A DNA stretch of 64,000 bases from Tolypothrix bouteillei VB521301 (GTDB lineage Bacteria > Cyanobacteriota > Cyanobacteriia > Cyanobacteriales > Nostocaceae): assembly GCF_000760695.4 (NCBI RefSeq), contig NZ_JHEG04000001.1:430314-494313 (forward strand), written 5' to 3'. Positions 1 to 7,664 of the stretch are shown one piece after another. The position numbers were made by a program, and so were the translations under genes. Positions within the stretch are counted from its first letter, which is position 1. Each line of letters opens with the position of its first letter. The notes beneath the pieces were generated by a model. That model was not told the DNA's origin and searched no databases. It was given only the letters and a program-made list of their open reading frames with translations.

Positions 1-348
1 CTATCAACAATAATTGGTTTATTTGCTATCTTACTAAGATTTGCATATAAAATATATACACAGCAGAATATTAATCTAATTCAAGATTTCATTTTTAGCC
101 TAATGCCTGCATTATTTCTTGGACTGCTGATTGCAATACCTAGAAGTGGAACTCCAGCCATTAAACATTTCGTGTTGCGCGTAATTCTTTGGTATAACGG
201 TTACGCACCTTGGAACTATGCCAAATTTCTTGACTACTGCACCAATCGTTTATTTTTGCAAAGAGTAGGCGGTGGATATCGTTTTATGCATGACTTGTTA
301 CGCCAGCACTTTGCCAATTCACATGCTCAAATTCAAAAACGGTCTTAA
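1..348 (+). CDS. C-terminal end of a membrane-associated NACHT/NTPase-like protein (partial)
   Basis: The frame is open from the first base of the window, so only the last 115 residues are visible. They start with a hydrophobic stretch (residues about 1-18), then a second one around MPALFLGLLIAIP, and end in a soluble tail. The tail GTPAIKHFVLRVILWYNGY...FLDYCTNRLFLQRVGGGYRFMHDLLRQHFA is recognisable from the C-termini of large cyanobacterial NACHT or NB-ARC type signalling ATPases that carry a transmembrane region after the NTPase. The nucleotide-binding domain would lie outside the window, so the assignment rests on the tail only. The stop codon abuts the right end of the following tnpB element. 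Confidence 0.55.
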   Translation, partial: LSTIIGLFAILLRFAYKIYTQQNINLIQDFIFSLMPALFLGLLIAIPRSGTPAIKHFVLRVILWYNGYAPWNYAKFLDYCTNRLFLQRVGGGYRFMHDLLRQHFANSHAQIQKRS

Positions 349-500
349 TTGACATACTCACCGGGCTGAAGCCACGGTGATTCTAGTTCATGGTTCACAG
401 AAGTCCACTTGCTATATCGAGTTTCCCTTCAATAGTAGAGGCGGTCTTCTCCCCATGCTTTCCCTCGCAAGAGGCGGATTCTTCTTGCCCAGAAGTACCG
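349..500 (-). ncRNA. Predicted omega RNA (reRNA) scaffold overlapping the tnpB 3' end
   Basis: In characterised IS605 elements the guide RNA is transcribed from the 3' part of tnpB through the right end and uses flanking host DNA as guide. Here the right end contains the hairpin at 359-379 followed, on the minus strand, by GAGTATGTCAA. The guide would then be the host sequence complementary to 348 downward, beginning TTAAGACCGTTTTTG, which is the last codons of the NACHT-like gene. The 5' limit is a guess based on the usual length of about 150 nt. Confidence 0.5.
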
Positions 501-1633
501 TTTAGTTGCCACTCAGTACCGAGTATCTTCATTCCTTTTTGCAAAATGTTCAGAGCCGCATTGGTATCTCGGCATAGTTCAATTTTGCACTTAGGACAGG
601 AATGCGTTCTGGTACTGAGAGATTTTTTCACTCTATGACCGCAATTAGAACAATCTTGTGATGTGTAGTTAGGTGACACCGCCACAACTGCTTTGTCCCA
701 AATCTTGCCATAATAGTCTAGCCATTGAGTGAATTGATACCAACCAGCATCAGAAATGGACTTAGCCAATTGATGATTTTTTACCATATTGGCAATCTTT
801 AAATCTTCATAGACAACCACATCGTTAGAGTGGACTACGCACCGAGCTTGCTTAATTGCCCAGTCTTGACGCTGCCTCTGAATTTTTAGATGGATTTTAC
901 CCAGTCTTTTCCTTTGTCTGTGATAGTTTTTTGATTGGGGTTTAGCACCCTTGACGAATTTCTTACTCAGACGGCGTTGGGCTTTCTTTAATCGCTTTTC
1001 TGACGAACGCAAGAATTGTGGATATATCACGGCATTATCGTGTTGATCTTTGGTGAAAAACTTTAACCCCAAATCTAACCCAACAACGTTACCCGTATAT
1101 TTTCCTGTTTCCTTGCGGTCAGCATCAAAGCAAAACTGAGCATAATAACCGTCTGCTTTTCTAATTACTCGCACCCGATTAATCTTTAATCTGTGCAAGT
1201 CTTCTTGAGTTTCATTGTTGCAAAATATAGAAAAAGTTCCAGCCTCAAAGCCGTCAGTGAAGGTGATTGATTTACAATCACTTGATAACTTCCATCCCGA
1301 AACTTTGTACTCTACCGAGCGGCAATGTTTTTTGAATTTTGGATAGCCTTTCTTCCCCGAACCTTTTTTGCATCGTGAATAAAACGTAGAGATAGCAGCC
1401 CAAGCCCGTTCAGCACTAGCTTGTCTAGCAGCAGAGTTTAACTTCTTTGCGAAAGGAAACTCTGCTGCCAAATCTTTGCATAAGTTGTACAAAATAGCTT
1501 TACTAACTCCTTTATTGTCCATCCAAAACCGTACAGCTTTATTTCTAATAAACTGCGTTGTTCTGATAGCCTCATCAAGGGCTAAGTATTGCTCTTTGGT
1601 TCCGTTTTTTAGCTTGGCTTCTCTTACTATCAT
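395..1633 (-). CDS. tnpB: TnpB RNA-guided endonuclease
   Basis: 412 residues, normal for the family. The RuvC-like nuclease is intact: RuvC-I GNVVGLDLGL with D187, RuvC-II VVVYEDLKI with E276, a zinc ribbon with C328, C331, C346 and C349, and RuvC-III CRDTNAALNIL with D356. A helical N-terminal domain precedes it. Such proteins cut DNA next to a target-adjacent motif under omega RNA guidance, which helps the element persist at its excision site. The start is the ATG at 1633, preceded by AGGA and by a TATAAT hexamer only a few bases further up. The protein looks fully functional although no TnpA partner is nearby. Confidence 0.93.
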   Translation of the reverse strand: MIVREAKLKNGTKEQYLALDEAIRTTQFIRNKAVRFWMDNKGVSKAILYNLCKDLAAEFPFAKKLNSAARQASAERAWAAISTFYSRCKKGSGKKGYPKFKKHCRSVEYKVSGWKLSSDCKSITFTDGFEAGTFSIFCNNETQEDLHRLKINRVRVIRKADGYYAQFCFDADRKETGKYTGNVVGLDLGLKFFTKDQHDNAVIYPQFLRSSEKRLKKAQRRLSKKFVKGAKPQSKNYHRQRKRLGKIHLKIQRQRQDWAIKQARCVVHSNDVVVYEDLKIANMVKNHQLAKSISDAGWYQFTQWLDYYGKIWDKAVVAVSPNYTSQDCSNCGHRVKKSLSTRTHSCPKCKIELCRDTNAALNILQKGMKILGTEWQLNGTSGQEESASCEGKHGEKTASTIEGKLDIASGLL

Positions 1634-1639
1634 GTCCTG

Positions 1640-1677
1640 ATTATAACATATTTTATCTGCTATATTGCTAGATAAAA
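1640..1677 (-). promoter_or_regulatory. tnpB promoter region with an inverted repeat
   Basis: On the minus strand a perfect TATAAT hexamer (complement of 1640-1645) lies 6 bases before the tnpB ATG, giving a very short leader. Just upstream TTTTATCT (1651-1658) and AGATAAAA (1670-1677) form an 8-bp inverted repeat that covers the -35 area. It could be an operator or part of the folded left end. No clear -35 hexamer is visible. Confidence 0.4.
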
Positions 1678-1683
1678 TAATGT

Positions 1684-1710
1684 AAAGCCGTCCTTGAAGG
1701 ACGGGGCTTT
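1684..1710. repeat. Left-end type hairpin of the tnpB element
   Basis: A nearly perfect hairpin with AAAGCC/GGCTTT outer arms and GTCCTT/AAGGAC inner arms. The same GCCGTCC...GGACGGGG core recurs at 2043-2072, so it belongs to a family of ends. Confidence 0.65.
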
Positions 1711-1804
1711 AAACCCAGTTTTTTGGTAAACTACCCACACTGAACTTGCGTTATCTGTACCACAACGTACACAACGTTTCTACAAGCAGTGCTTTGAGTT
1801 CAAC

Positions 1805-2005
1805 TTAACGATGATACTTGAAGATGGTGTAGTTGGGATGCGATCGCTTATATTTTGGCAAATATGCCATAAAATTTTGCTTGTAGATTGCAAACATAAT
1901 TGCATTAGCTAACTTGCCATTCGGTTCGATCCCCATATGTAATATCAGAGCGTCCCACAATCTCCGCGTTTCTTCCTTGAATTTGCTATTTCTGTAGGAG
2001 CTGCG
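1805..2005 (-). pseudogene. C-terminal gene fragment of unknown identity
   Basis: Between the two GCCGTCC hairpins the minus strand carries an open frame of about 67 codons ending at TAA (1805-1807). It reads ...SKFKEETRRLWDALILHMGI, then EPNGKLANAIMFAIYKQNFM and AYLPKYKRSHPNYTIFKYHR. Composition and the absence of rare residues make it look like a real protein tail, but no start codon or ribosome site is seen and the frame is lost upstream near 2005. I do not recognise the family. It may be host or plasmid-derived sequence truncated by insertion of an IS605-type element. Confidence 0.4.
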
Positions 2006-2042
2006 CCGCTAGAAGTTCTTCATGAGTATATAAAGAAACAAG

Positions 2043-2072
2043 AAAAGCCGTCCTAGAAGAAGGACGGGGTTT
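2043..2072. repeat. Second IS605-type left-end hairpin (solitary)
   Basis: AAAGCCGTCCT...AGGACGGGGTTT repeats the hairpin at 1684-1710 with a different loop. No tnpB follows it, so it is either a relic of another element or a terminator-like hairpin just after the NTF2-like gene. Confidence 0.5.
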
Positions 2073-2090
2073 GTATCTCATTAATTTCGG

Positions 2091-2648
2091 TCAATTCCTT
2101 TTTACAGGAATGCGTTTCCACAAATCGGTAAGCTCAATGGTATCGAAGAATGCTATTACCTTGACAATACGCCCGTTTTTCATGGTCATATACCAGGAAT
2201 AGGTGTTGGTATAGGGTTTCCCATCTTTGGCTGTAGCTGTTCCATCCCATAAGGCAATTACCATGTCGCCCTCGGCATAAATGCCTCGTACATTGGGTAC
2301 TATTCTGGCGCTCAATCGCTCGTTAATTGGCGCTATAGCTTCCGACAAAAATTGCTGGCGGCTGGTGTAGGTTTTGGAAATTGGGCTTCTGCCTGTAATC
2401 GTCCATTCCACATCATCAGCTAGCAGATCGAAGAAACTACCAGTGTTATTTGCCCATTTTGCAAAACCTTCACGTACTATTTCTTTATTTTGGTTCTCAT
2501 TAGATTGCACAATCTGACCAATCTCTGCAAGCTTTGGCTCGGCAAGAGCACTGGTTACAGGTGTGGCGGCAGCCATTATCAAACCGAAGCTAATTAATCC
2601 AAAGCTGGTTAGTAATTTACGGTGGGGGGCGGTGGTGTATTTTTTCAT
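2091..2648 (-). CDS. Secreted NTF2/SnoaL-like protein
   Basis: 185 residues. Residues 1-37 form a signal peptide with a hydrophobic core (LISFGLIMAAATPVTSALA) ending at an AxA-type cleavage site. The mature part is an NTF2-like fold: a first helix (NKEIVREGFAKWANNTGSFFDLLADDVEWTITGRSPIS) and strands with the usual IYAEGDMVIALWDGTATAKDGKPYTNTYSWYMTMKNGRIVKVIAFFDT pattern, which in SnoaL and ketosteroid isomerase relatives forms a small-ligand pocket. The ATG at 2648 follows AGAGGAT. Substrate unknown; export to the periplasm is inferred. It stands upstream-to-downstream alone, with the SDR gene on the same strand 250 bp away. Confidence 0.75.
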   Translation of the reverse strand: MKKYTTAPHRKLLTSFGLISFGLIMAAATPVTSALAEPKLAEIGQIVQSNENQNKEIVREGFAKWANNTGSFFDLLADDVEWTITGRSPISKTYTSRQQFLSEAIAPINERLSARIVPNVRGIYAEGDMVIALWDGTATAKDGKPYTNTYSWYMTMKNGRIVKVIAFFDTIELTDLWKRIPVKRN

Positions 2649-2894
2649 AAATCCTCTTTGTTATCGAATCGATACGTCAGGGAGCCCGATTTATTAGTAT
2701 TTCCCATGCAATCAAAAACACTACCCGGATTTCTCACCATATCTGTCAAAACTTGTGCAAGGGTGCTGGGGTGAAGGGGTGCTCTTGAGAGTTCTTGTAC
2801 AAGTTCTTTCTCCTCTGCTCCTGGGCTCCTGGGCTCCCCTCGTTCAAGTTTGTGAAAAATGCAGGACTAGAGATAAGGCTGAGTCTTCCACTCC

Positions 2895-3725
2895 TTATCT
2901 GTAATCAGTGGATTCAGCCAGAGCCCGCCATTGTGCCGTTTCTTGCTCGACGTAGGCGTTTTTTGCAGCAATTACCTGAAGGGTGTCTGTCCCTAGAGGC
3001 AACCGCAGAGGTGGGTTATCTGCGTTGACGAGCTCGAGGAGCGCCTGGGCGAGTTTGGTGGGATCTCCGGGTTGTTGATAGTTCAGTTCGGAGGCATGGT
3101 GACGGATTTTCCCAACAGTATCCGCGTAATCGGAAATTTCTATGGCAGTGCGCTGGAGCGAGCTGCCATCGAGGAAATTAGTCCGGAAGTATCCCGGTTC
3201 GACCACAGTAGCATGGATGCCTAGAGGAGCTAATTCATCGTGCAGAGCTTCGGTAATGCCTTCAACTGCAAACTTGGTTGAGCAATAGATGCCCCACCCA
3301 ACAGAGGAGCGATAGCCACCAATCGATGATAGGTTAATAATGTGTCCTCTGCGACGCTGACGCATACCGGGCAACACGGCACGAGTCACATTTAACAGCC
3401 CGAAGACGTTCGTGCGGTATACCTTCTCTACCTCAGTAGCGCTGGTTTCTTCAATGCCTCCGAGCAAACCGAATCCTGCATTGTTGACTAAGACATCGAT
3501 CTGCCCAAAGCGTTCGAGTCCTTCGGCAACTGCGGCTTTCACTTGAGCCTCGTCGGTAATATCGAGGCTGAGCGTCAACACATTTGGGTTCGACTCGAAC
3601 TGATGCAAATCGGTTTTGTTGCGGGCGGTTGCAATTAATTGGTCACCATTTGCCAAAACCGCTAGTGCAATTTCGGCTCCAATTCCACGGGAAGCACCTG
3701 TAATGAACCATGTTCTCTGAGTCAT
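2895..3725 (-). CDS. Short-chain dehydrogenase/reductase (SDR)
   Basis: 276 residues from the ATG at 3725, chosen because AGGAG lies 10 bases upstream and the Rossmann motif starts at once (TWFITGASRGIGAEIALAV, TGxxxGxG). NNAG (VLVNNAGFGLLGG), the catalytic Ser (INLSSIGG) and YxxxK (YCSTKFAVEG) are all present, so it should be an active NAD(P)-dependent oxidoreductase of the classical type. An earlier in-frame ATG would add 35 poorly conserved residues. The gene is divergent from the AraC regulator at 4057, which is a common arrangement for an oxidoreductase and its controller. Substrate unknown. Confidence 0.88.
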   Translation of the reverse strand: MTQRTWFITGASRGIGAEIALAVLANGDQLIATARNKTDLHQFESNPNVLTLSLDITDEAQVKAAVAEGLERFGQIDVLVNNAGFGLLGGIEETSATEVEKVYRTNVFGLLNVTRAVLPGMRQRRRGHIINLSSIGGYRSSVGWGIYCSTKFAVEGITEALHDELAPLGIHATVVEPGYFRTNFLDGSSLQRTAIEISDYADTVGKIRHHASELNYQQPGDPTKLAQALLELVNADNPPLRLPLGTDTLQVIAAKNAYVEQETAQWRALAESTDYR

Positions 3726-4056
3726 CTGTAGATCTCCTTGCATTGAGTTAGTCACACAGCTAGATTCTTCAGCCGACATCAATTCGTTTGAGCGGCAGTT
3801 GCTTGAGCGTTCTTTAGGCTCCGTCCTCACTTCGATTTTGTCATCAAAGCGATTTGGATAGGCTTGTTATGCCCTGCTCTATTGCCTTATCCTTTCATTG
3901 TCTTTTAGTATAGGTTCATCATAGGTTTAAGCAAAAGGGTTTTAAATACATAAAAGACGCAAATTCTTGCCCGATCCTCTCAAGCAGTCAGATGGAACTC
4001 AAAAGAATCCTCTATAATAATCGCAGCAAAATGATGAAAGCGATCGCGAAACGGCT

Positions 4057-4977
4057 ATGGCAATTGAACTCTTGAAACGCGAGACGGCGAAGAATGCTTG
4101 TCAAGAACTAGTGGAACTAGTGACTCGTTATACGGATGGCTTGGGGAACGGTATCCATTCAACTGCGATCGCTCAGTTGGAATTTATGCGAGAATCTGCT
4201 GCTCCTACAGCACTGTGTGCCGTTTATGAACCGACTCTGTGCATTATTCTTCAAGGCAAAAAAGAAACTTTGCTGGGCAAGGAAACCTATGAGTATGGTG
4301 CGGCTCAATATATCGTTGTCACAGTGGATTTGCCGCTCAGTGGATACATTGTCGAAGCGACACCAGACAAACCGTATCTAGGATTTAAGCTGAGCTTGGA
4401 CGCAATTCAACTTTGGAATATTCTTGACCAAATCCAGCGCCGCCCAGATCAAAAAGAAACTTCGGTGAGAGGCTTGTTCGTTAGTGATGCTAATGCATCG
4501 TTGATTGATTGTGCCACCAGACTCACACGGCTTTTGGATACGCCCCAGGATATTCCATTCCTAGCACCGATGATTATTCGCGAAATCTATTACCGCCTTT
4601 TAATTGGCGAACAGGACGAAGCGGTTCGCCAGATTGCGACATCAGGTAGCAATATGCAGCGCATTGCAGAAGTCATTAAACGCCTCAAAGCTGATTTTAC
4701 AAAATCATTGCGTGTTGAGGATTTGGCTCAGCAAGCGAGTATGTCTCCTGCATCATTCCATCGCCATTTCAAGGCAGTCACCTCAATGAGTCCATTGCAA
4801 TATCAAAAACAGTTGAGATTATTGGAAGCACGTCGTCTGATGCTGAGTGAAAACGCTGATGCAACCCATGCGGCTTATCAGGTTGGGTACGAGAGTCCTT
4901 CACAGTTCAGTCGTGAATATTCTCGCTTATTTGGTGCCCCACCTATCAAGGATATTGAACGTTTACGAATCACCTGA
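4057..4977 (+). CDS. AraC-family transcriptional regulator
   Basis: 306 residues. The N-terminal half (about 20-180) matches the AraC_N type ligand domain (ALCAVYEPTLCIILQGKKETLLGKETYEYGAAQYIVVTVDLPLSG). The C-terminal 100 residues hold two helix-turn-helix units, LRVEDLAQQASMSPASFHRHFKAVTSMSPLQYQKQLRL and THAAYQVGYESPSQFSREYSRLFGAPP. It likely controls the divergently transcribed SDR gene through the 331-bp intergenic region. No strong ribosome site precedes the chosen ATG. The next 44 codons after its stop are also open in the same frame (see 4978-5112). Confidence 0.9.
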   Translation: MAIELLKRETAKNACQELVELVTRYTDGLGNGIHSTAIAQLEFMRESAAPTALCAVYEPTLCIILQGKKETLLGKETYEYGAAQYIVVTVDLPLSGYIVEATPDKPYLGFKLSLDAIQLWNILDQIQRRPDQKETSVRGLFVSDANASLIDCATRLTRLLDTPQDIPFLAPMIIREIYYRLLIGEQDEAVRQIATSGSNMQRIAEVIKRLKADFTKSLRVEDLAQQASMSPASFHRHFKAVTSMSPLQYQKQLRLLEARRLMLSENADATHAAYQVGYESPSQFSREYSRLFGAPPIKDIERLRIT

Positions 4978-5112
4978 ATATTACAGTTCGCTACATATAT
5001 TAGATGGGGCATAGTTGACGAACGTGTCACTAGGGGCAAAGTCTGGTCAGACGCCAAAAAGCGTAAGCGCTTGGAGAAATTGCTACTGGAGCTAGAACAA
5101 TTATTAGAATAA
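4978..5112 (+). pseudogene. Protein-tail remnant directly after the AraC gene
   Basis: Forty-four codons in the same frame as the AraC gene, between its TGA and a TAA at 5110-5112, read ...FATYIRWGIVDERVTRGKVW followed by SDAKKRKRLEKLLLELEQLLE. The basic-acidic helix pattern at the end looks like a genuine C-terminus, but there is no start codon. It is unrelated to normal AraC C-termini. I cannot name the parent protein. Confidence 0.3.
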
Positions 5113-5181
5113 TGATTTGACGGGCCATCAAACTTTCTATCGCTGTTTGGTTGCCTGGAGCAATTTTCCCGCCAGATTAAC

Positions 5182-5536
5182 CTAAACTTTAATTGGTACA
5201 GCCAAAAACAGCTCAAAACCATCAAGTCCTGGCATCATGATATCACTAAGGATGAGATCGGGGACTCGTTCAGTTGCTACTGCCAGAGCCGTTACCACAT
5301 CTGGCGATCGACATAGACGGGTTTTGGTAGCGGCGGGCACGACCCCACCAGATAAACATGGGAATTCGGGAGCCTAAAATAATCCGAATTCCCGTTCTTA
5401 AGCTCTGCGGCCAGGTTTCGACTGAACCTAGCTTGCTGTTCGCCCAATCGTGCGATCGCATCAAAGCTCCCATTTCGCCACCGCCTGCAAACAGGGTTTC
5501 AGATAAGGGCTTAGGGGACTCAGAAGCGATCGTCAT
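5182..5536 (-). pseudogene. Deletion relic of a hybrid PAS sensor histidine kinase (N-terminus joined to REC fragment)
   Basis: The ATG at 5536 has a good ribosome site (GAGGAGA). It opens PLSETLFAGGGEMGALMRSHDW...GSVETWPQSLRTGIRIILGS...FIWWG, the well-known N-terminus of cyanobacterial and proteobacterial hybrid kinases with a PAS domain. After WWG the similarity stops. In the +1 frame the sequence then reads SPDVVTALAVATERVPDL and ILSDIMMPGLDGFELF, the phospho-acceptor region of a response-regulator receiver domain, and ends at 5182. The original frame ends in TGA at about 5270. One large internal deletion, with loss of the kinase core, explains the join. Confidence 0.7.
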
Positions 5537-5606
5537 ATCGGACTCTCCTCAATCGCGATGGAGTTTTTAGTAAATTCTACCAACAATCTTGTTTCAGGCG
5601 GATACT

Positions 5607-6419
5607 CTACACCGCACGAGGCTTTTTATTAAGTAAATAATAACCAAACGCACGCCACAAGCGATCGGGCATCAGTTTATAAAGCTGGAAAAATGGTCCT
5701 GGTTTGGCAAGATAGCGTAGTTTATCTGTACCATCTGTAGCAGCACGGTAAATTACTTTGGCTACTTCTTCTGGTTGCGCCCAAGAACGATTGTCTTTCA
5801 GTAGGGCTTCGTAATTTCCTTGCTGCGGTTCATAAGCAGGATGTTTGATAAACTCGAGCGAACGCGAGCTAAAATCAGTTTTGATCCCACCCGGCTCAAT
5901 AATTTTGATGCGTATTCCATGGGGGGCAAGTTCAAACCGTGCTGCTTCGCTCATCCCTTCAACGCCAAATTTTGTGGCGTGATAGGCTGCTGTGTAGGGA
6001 AATCCTACTCGTCCGCCTATGGATGTCACATTAATAATAATGCCTTGTTTTTGCTGACGCATAATTGGTATTGCAGACTGCATGACACGTAAGACTCCAT
6101 AGAGATTGGTTTGGATTTGCTTGTCAATCTCTGCCATACCTAGTGCCTCAATTGGACCAAATAATCCATATCCAGCATTATTAAGCACTACGTCTAACGC
6201 ACCATATTTTTCTACTGCCGCATCAAAAGCTTGTTTGATTGAGACATCATTCGTTACATCGAGCTCGAGAAGCATAATTCTGGAATGGTTGAGGGTGGGA
6301 TGTGCTTTTTGAGGAGAGCGCATCGTTGCCACGACTTGCCAGCCTTTCTCTGCAAAATAAATTGCTGTCGCACGACCTATTCCCGTGCTCGCACCGGTAA
6401 TCAAGATAGTTTTAGGCAT
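5607..6419 (-). CDS. Short-chain dehydrogenase/reductase (SDR)
   Basis: 270 residues from the ATG at 6419, with AGAGGAAT upstream. Motifs: TILITGASTGIGRATAIYFAEKGW (cofactor loop), VVLNNAGYGLFGP, INVTSIGGRVGFP with catalytic Ser, YHATKFGVEGMSEAAR (YxxxK). The C-terminal tail (LYKLMPDRLWRAFGYYLL) is typical of the cyanobacterial and fungal subgroup of classical SDRs. It is divergent from a MarR-type gene with a palindromic operator between them, so its expression is probably repressed by that regulator. It is a distant paralogue of the SDR at 2895-3725, not a recent duplicate. Substrate unknown. Confidence 0.88.
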   Translation of the reverse strand: MPKTILITGASTGIGRATAIYFAEKGWQVVATMRSPQKAHPTLNHSRIMLLELDVTNDVSIKQAFDAAVEKYGALDVVLNNAGYGLFGPIEALGMAEIDKQIQTNLYGVLRVMQSAIPIMRQQKQGIIINVTSIGGRVGFPYTAAYHATKFGVEGMSEAARFELAPHGIRIKIIEPGGIKTDFSSRSLEFIKHPAYEPQQGNYEALLKDNRSWAQPEEVAKVIYRAATDGTDKLRYLAKPGPFFQLYKLMPDRLWRAFGYYLLNKKPRAV

Positions 6420-6487
6420 AGATTCCTCTTCTGGGCTTTGGTATGGCGTTGAACTGTACAATGCTCTATACTGAACTTTGTACACGC

Positions 6488-6525
6488 TTAAACTATTCAA
6501 TACTAAATAGTTTAATATTAAACTA
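6488..6525. promoter_or_regulatory. Probable MarR operator between divergent SDR and MarR genes
   Basis: TAGTTTAATATTAAACTA at 6508-6525 is an 18-bp perfect palindrome. A third half-site, TTAAACTATT at 6488-6497, pairs with AATAGTTTAA at 6506-6515. The cluster sits 17-55 bp before the MarR start and 70-106 bp before the SDR start, where MarR-type dimers usually bind. Confidence 0.65.
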
Positions 6526-6542
6526 ATAGGCAGTCAAGTCTC

Positions 6543-6947
6543 ATGATCGATCCCTGGGAAGTGCTTCAAATGAATATCCGCTTCTACGAAGGCATTATGG
6601 GAGAAGCAGAAGAAGCGCTTGCTCAATTAAATCTTGATGTTAAGAGCTTTTTCCTTCTTGCCTCTGTGGAAGAATGCAAATATCCAGCAGAACTCGCACA
6701 ACGGTGTCTGTTGCCAAAACCTACTGTTACGTTTTTAGTTAAGAAACTAGAGAAAAATTGCTATGTGGAGCGCAAATCTGTCAAAGGCGATTTGCGGAAA
6801 TTTGAGTTGCTTCTGACACAGCAGGGTGTTGAGGTGCTTGATAAAGGTCGTGCGATCGTCACTGAGTCTTTCCTTGAGTATTTGAAAAAACTGACTCCAG
6901 AAGAATATGACACCTACGTTTCTATAATTAAAAAGATGCAAACCTAG
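6543..6947 (+). CDS. MarR-family transcriptional regulator
   Basis: 134 residues, normal for the family. The winged helix-turn-helix covers about residues 40-110: EECKYPAELAQRCLLPKPTVTFLVKKLEKNCYVERKSVKGDLRKFELLLTQQG, with the Arg/Asp wing. The flanking helices (N-terminal MIDPWEVLQMNIRFYEGIM and C-terminal EYDTYVSIIKKM) form the dimer interface. It likely represses the divergent SDR gene and itself through the palindrome at 6508-6525. No clear ribosome site before the ATG. Confidence 0.85.
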   Translation: MIDPWEVLQMNIRFYEGIMGEAEEALAQLNLDVKSFFLLASVEECKYPAELAQRCLLPKPTVTFLVKKLEKNCYVERKSVKGDLRKFELLLTQQGVEVLDKGRAIVTESFLEYLKKLTPEEYDTYVSIIKKMQT

Positions 6948-7083
6948 CAAGAGATTCAAGGAAGAGACGAAGGAGACATCTCAGATGGGAATTGAAGCTT
7001 AAAGTTCATCCCACGCTACACTTCGGTTATTTATAAGATATAGATAACTTCGTGTCAAACGTGGGGCTTATGCTTGGATTAAG

Positions 7084-7662
7084 CTAAGTCTTATCGCTAT
7101 GGAATTTGTGAAGAATTTCAATCAAACTTTCAATGCCTAGTTCAAATGCTTCCTCAACATTGCCGCCCAAACGGAATGCTCCAGCCAGTTCCATGTGGAC
7201 AAATCCGTGCGTAAATGCAACGACAATTCGAGCAGCACTGAGCGACTGCTCTGGGTTCACCCACTGCTCGATTGTCTGTAGTAAAGGAGCCACAGCAGTT
7301 GCACTTACCTTAATATCCGGCTGCATCTCTGAGGAAAGACGAGAATAAAGTAATGGGTAGAGCGTTGAATGCTCATGTGCAAAAGCACGGTAAGCAATCA
7401 TTATTGCTTGTAAATCATCTTTGAGATTCTGTCTTTGTACCGCATCTGCTAAGGCTTGCCCTAGCTCAACGAGCATCGCTTCTAGAACAGCCTTAACAAG
7501 CTGTGATTTATTTTCGACGTGCTTATATAATGATGGAGCGCGAATGCCTAAAGAAGCCGCTACCATCTGCATGGACAGGTTTTCTAGTCCTTGAGTTTCT
7601 AACAAGTGTTGAGCAGTACGGATAATTTCTGAATAAGATGTTTTGGCAGGAGCAGGACACAT
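7084..7662 (-). CDS. TetR-family transcriptional regulator
   Basis: 192 residues. The N-terminal HTH (SYSEIIRTAQHLLETQGLENLSMQMVAASLGIRAPSLYKHVENKSQLVKAVLE) is a classic TetR_N domain. The C-terminal part (about 80-190) resembles the TetR_C_33/WHG ligand domain, with FTHGFVHMELAGAFRLGGNVEEAFELGIESLIE. It starts 2 bp after the stop of the alpha/beta hydrolase gene, so both are translated from one message. The two palindromes upstream of the hydrolase are the likely operators, giving autoregulation. Confidence 0.88.
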   Translation of the reverse strand: MCPAPAKTSYSEIIRTAQHLLETQGLENLSMQMVAASLGIRAPSLYKHVENKSQLVKAVLEAMLVELGQALADAVQRQNLKDDLQAIMIAYRAFAHEHSTLYPLLYSRLSSEMQPDIKVSATAVAPLLQTIEQWVNPEQSLSAARIVVAFTHGFVHMELAGAFRLGGNVEEAFELGIESLIEILHKFHSDKT

Positions 7663-7664
7663 AT

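Larger units (their letters stand above)
349..1715 (-). mobile_element. IS200/IS605-superfamily element carrying only tnpB (IS1341-type)
   Basis: A tnpB gene is bracketed by two subterminal hairpins of the kind bound by the HUH transposase TnpA: 359-379 (CACCG...CGGTG with inner GGC/GCC) at the tnpB 3' side and 1684-1710 (AAAGCC...GGCTTT) at the 5' side. No tnpA is present, so mobility would need a transposase in trans. The right boundary is put at 349 because the RE-like sequence ends in TGTCAA directly beside the NACHT stop codon. The left boundary just beyond 1710 is approximate; no target-adjacent motif could be fixed with certainty. Confidence 0.75.

Noticed and set aside
1915..1940. tRNA T-loop-like GGTTCGATCCC
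   Set aside because: No acceptor, anticodon or D stems could be built around it, and it lies inside a protein-like frame on the other strand.
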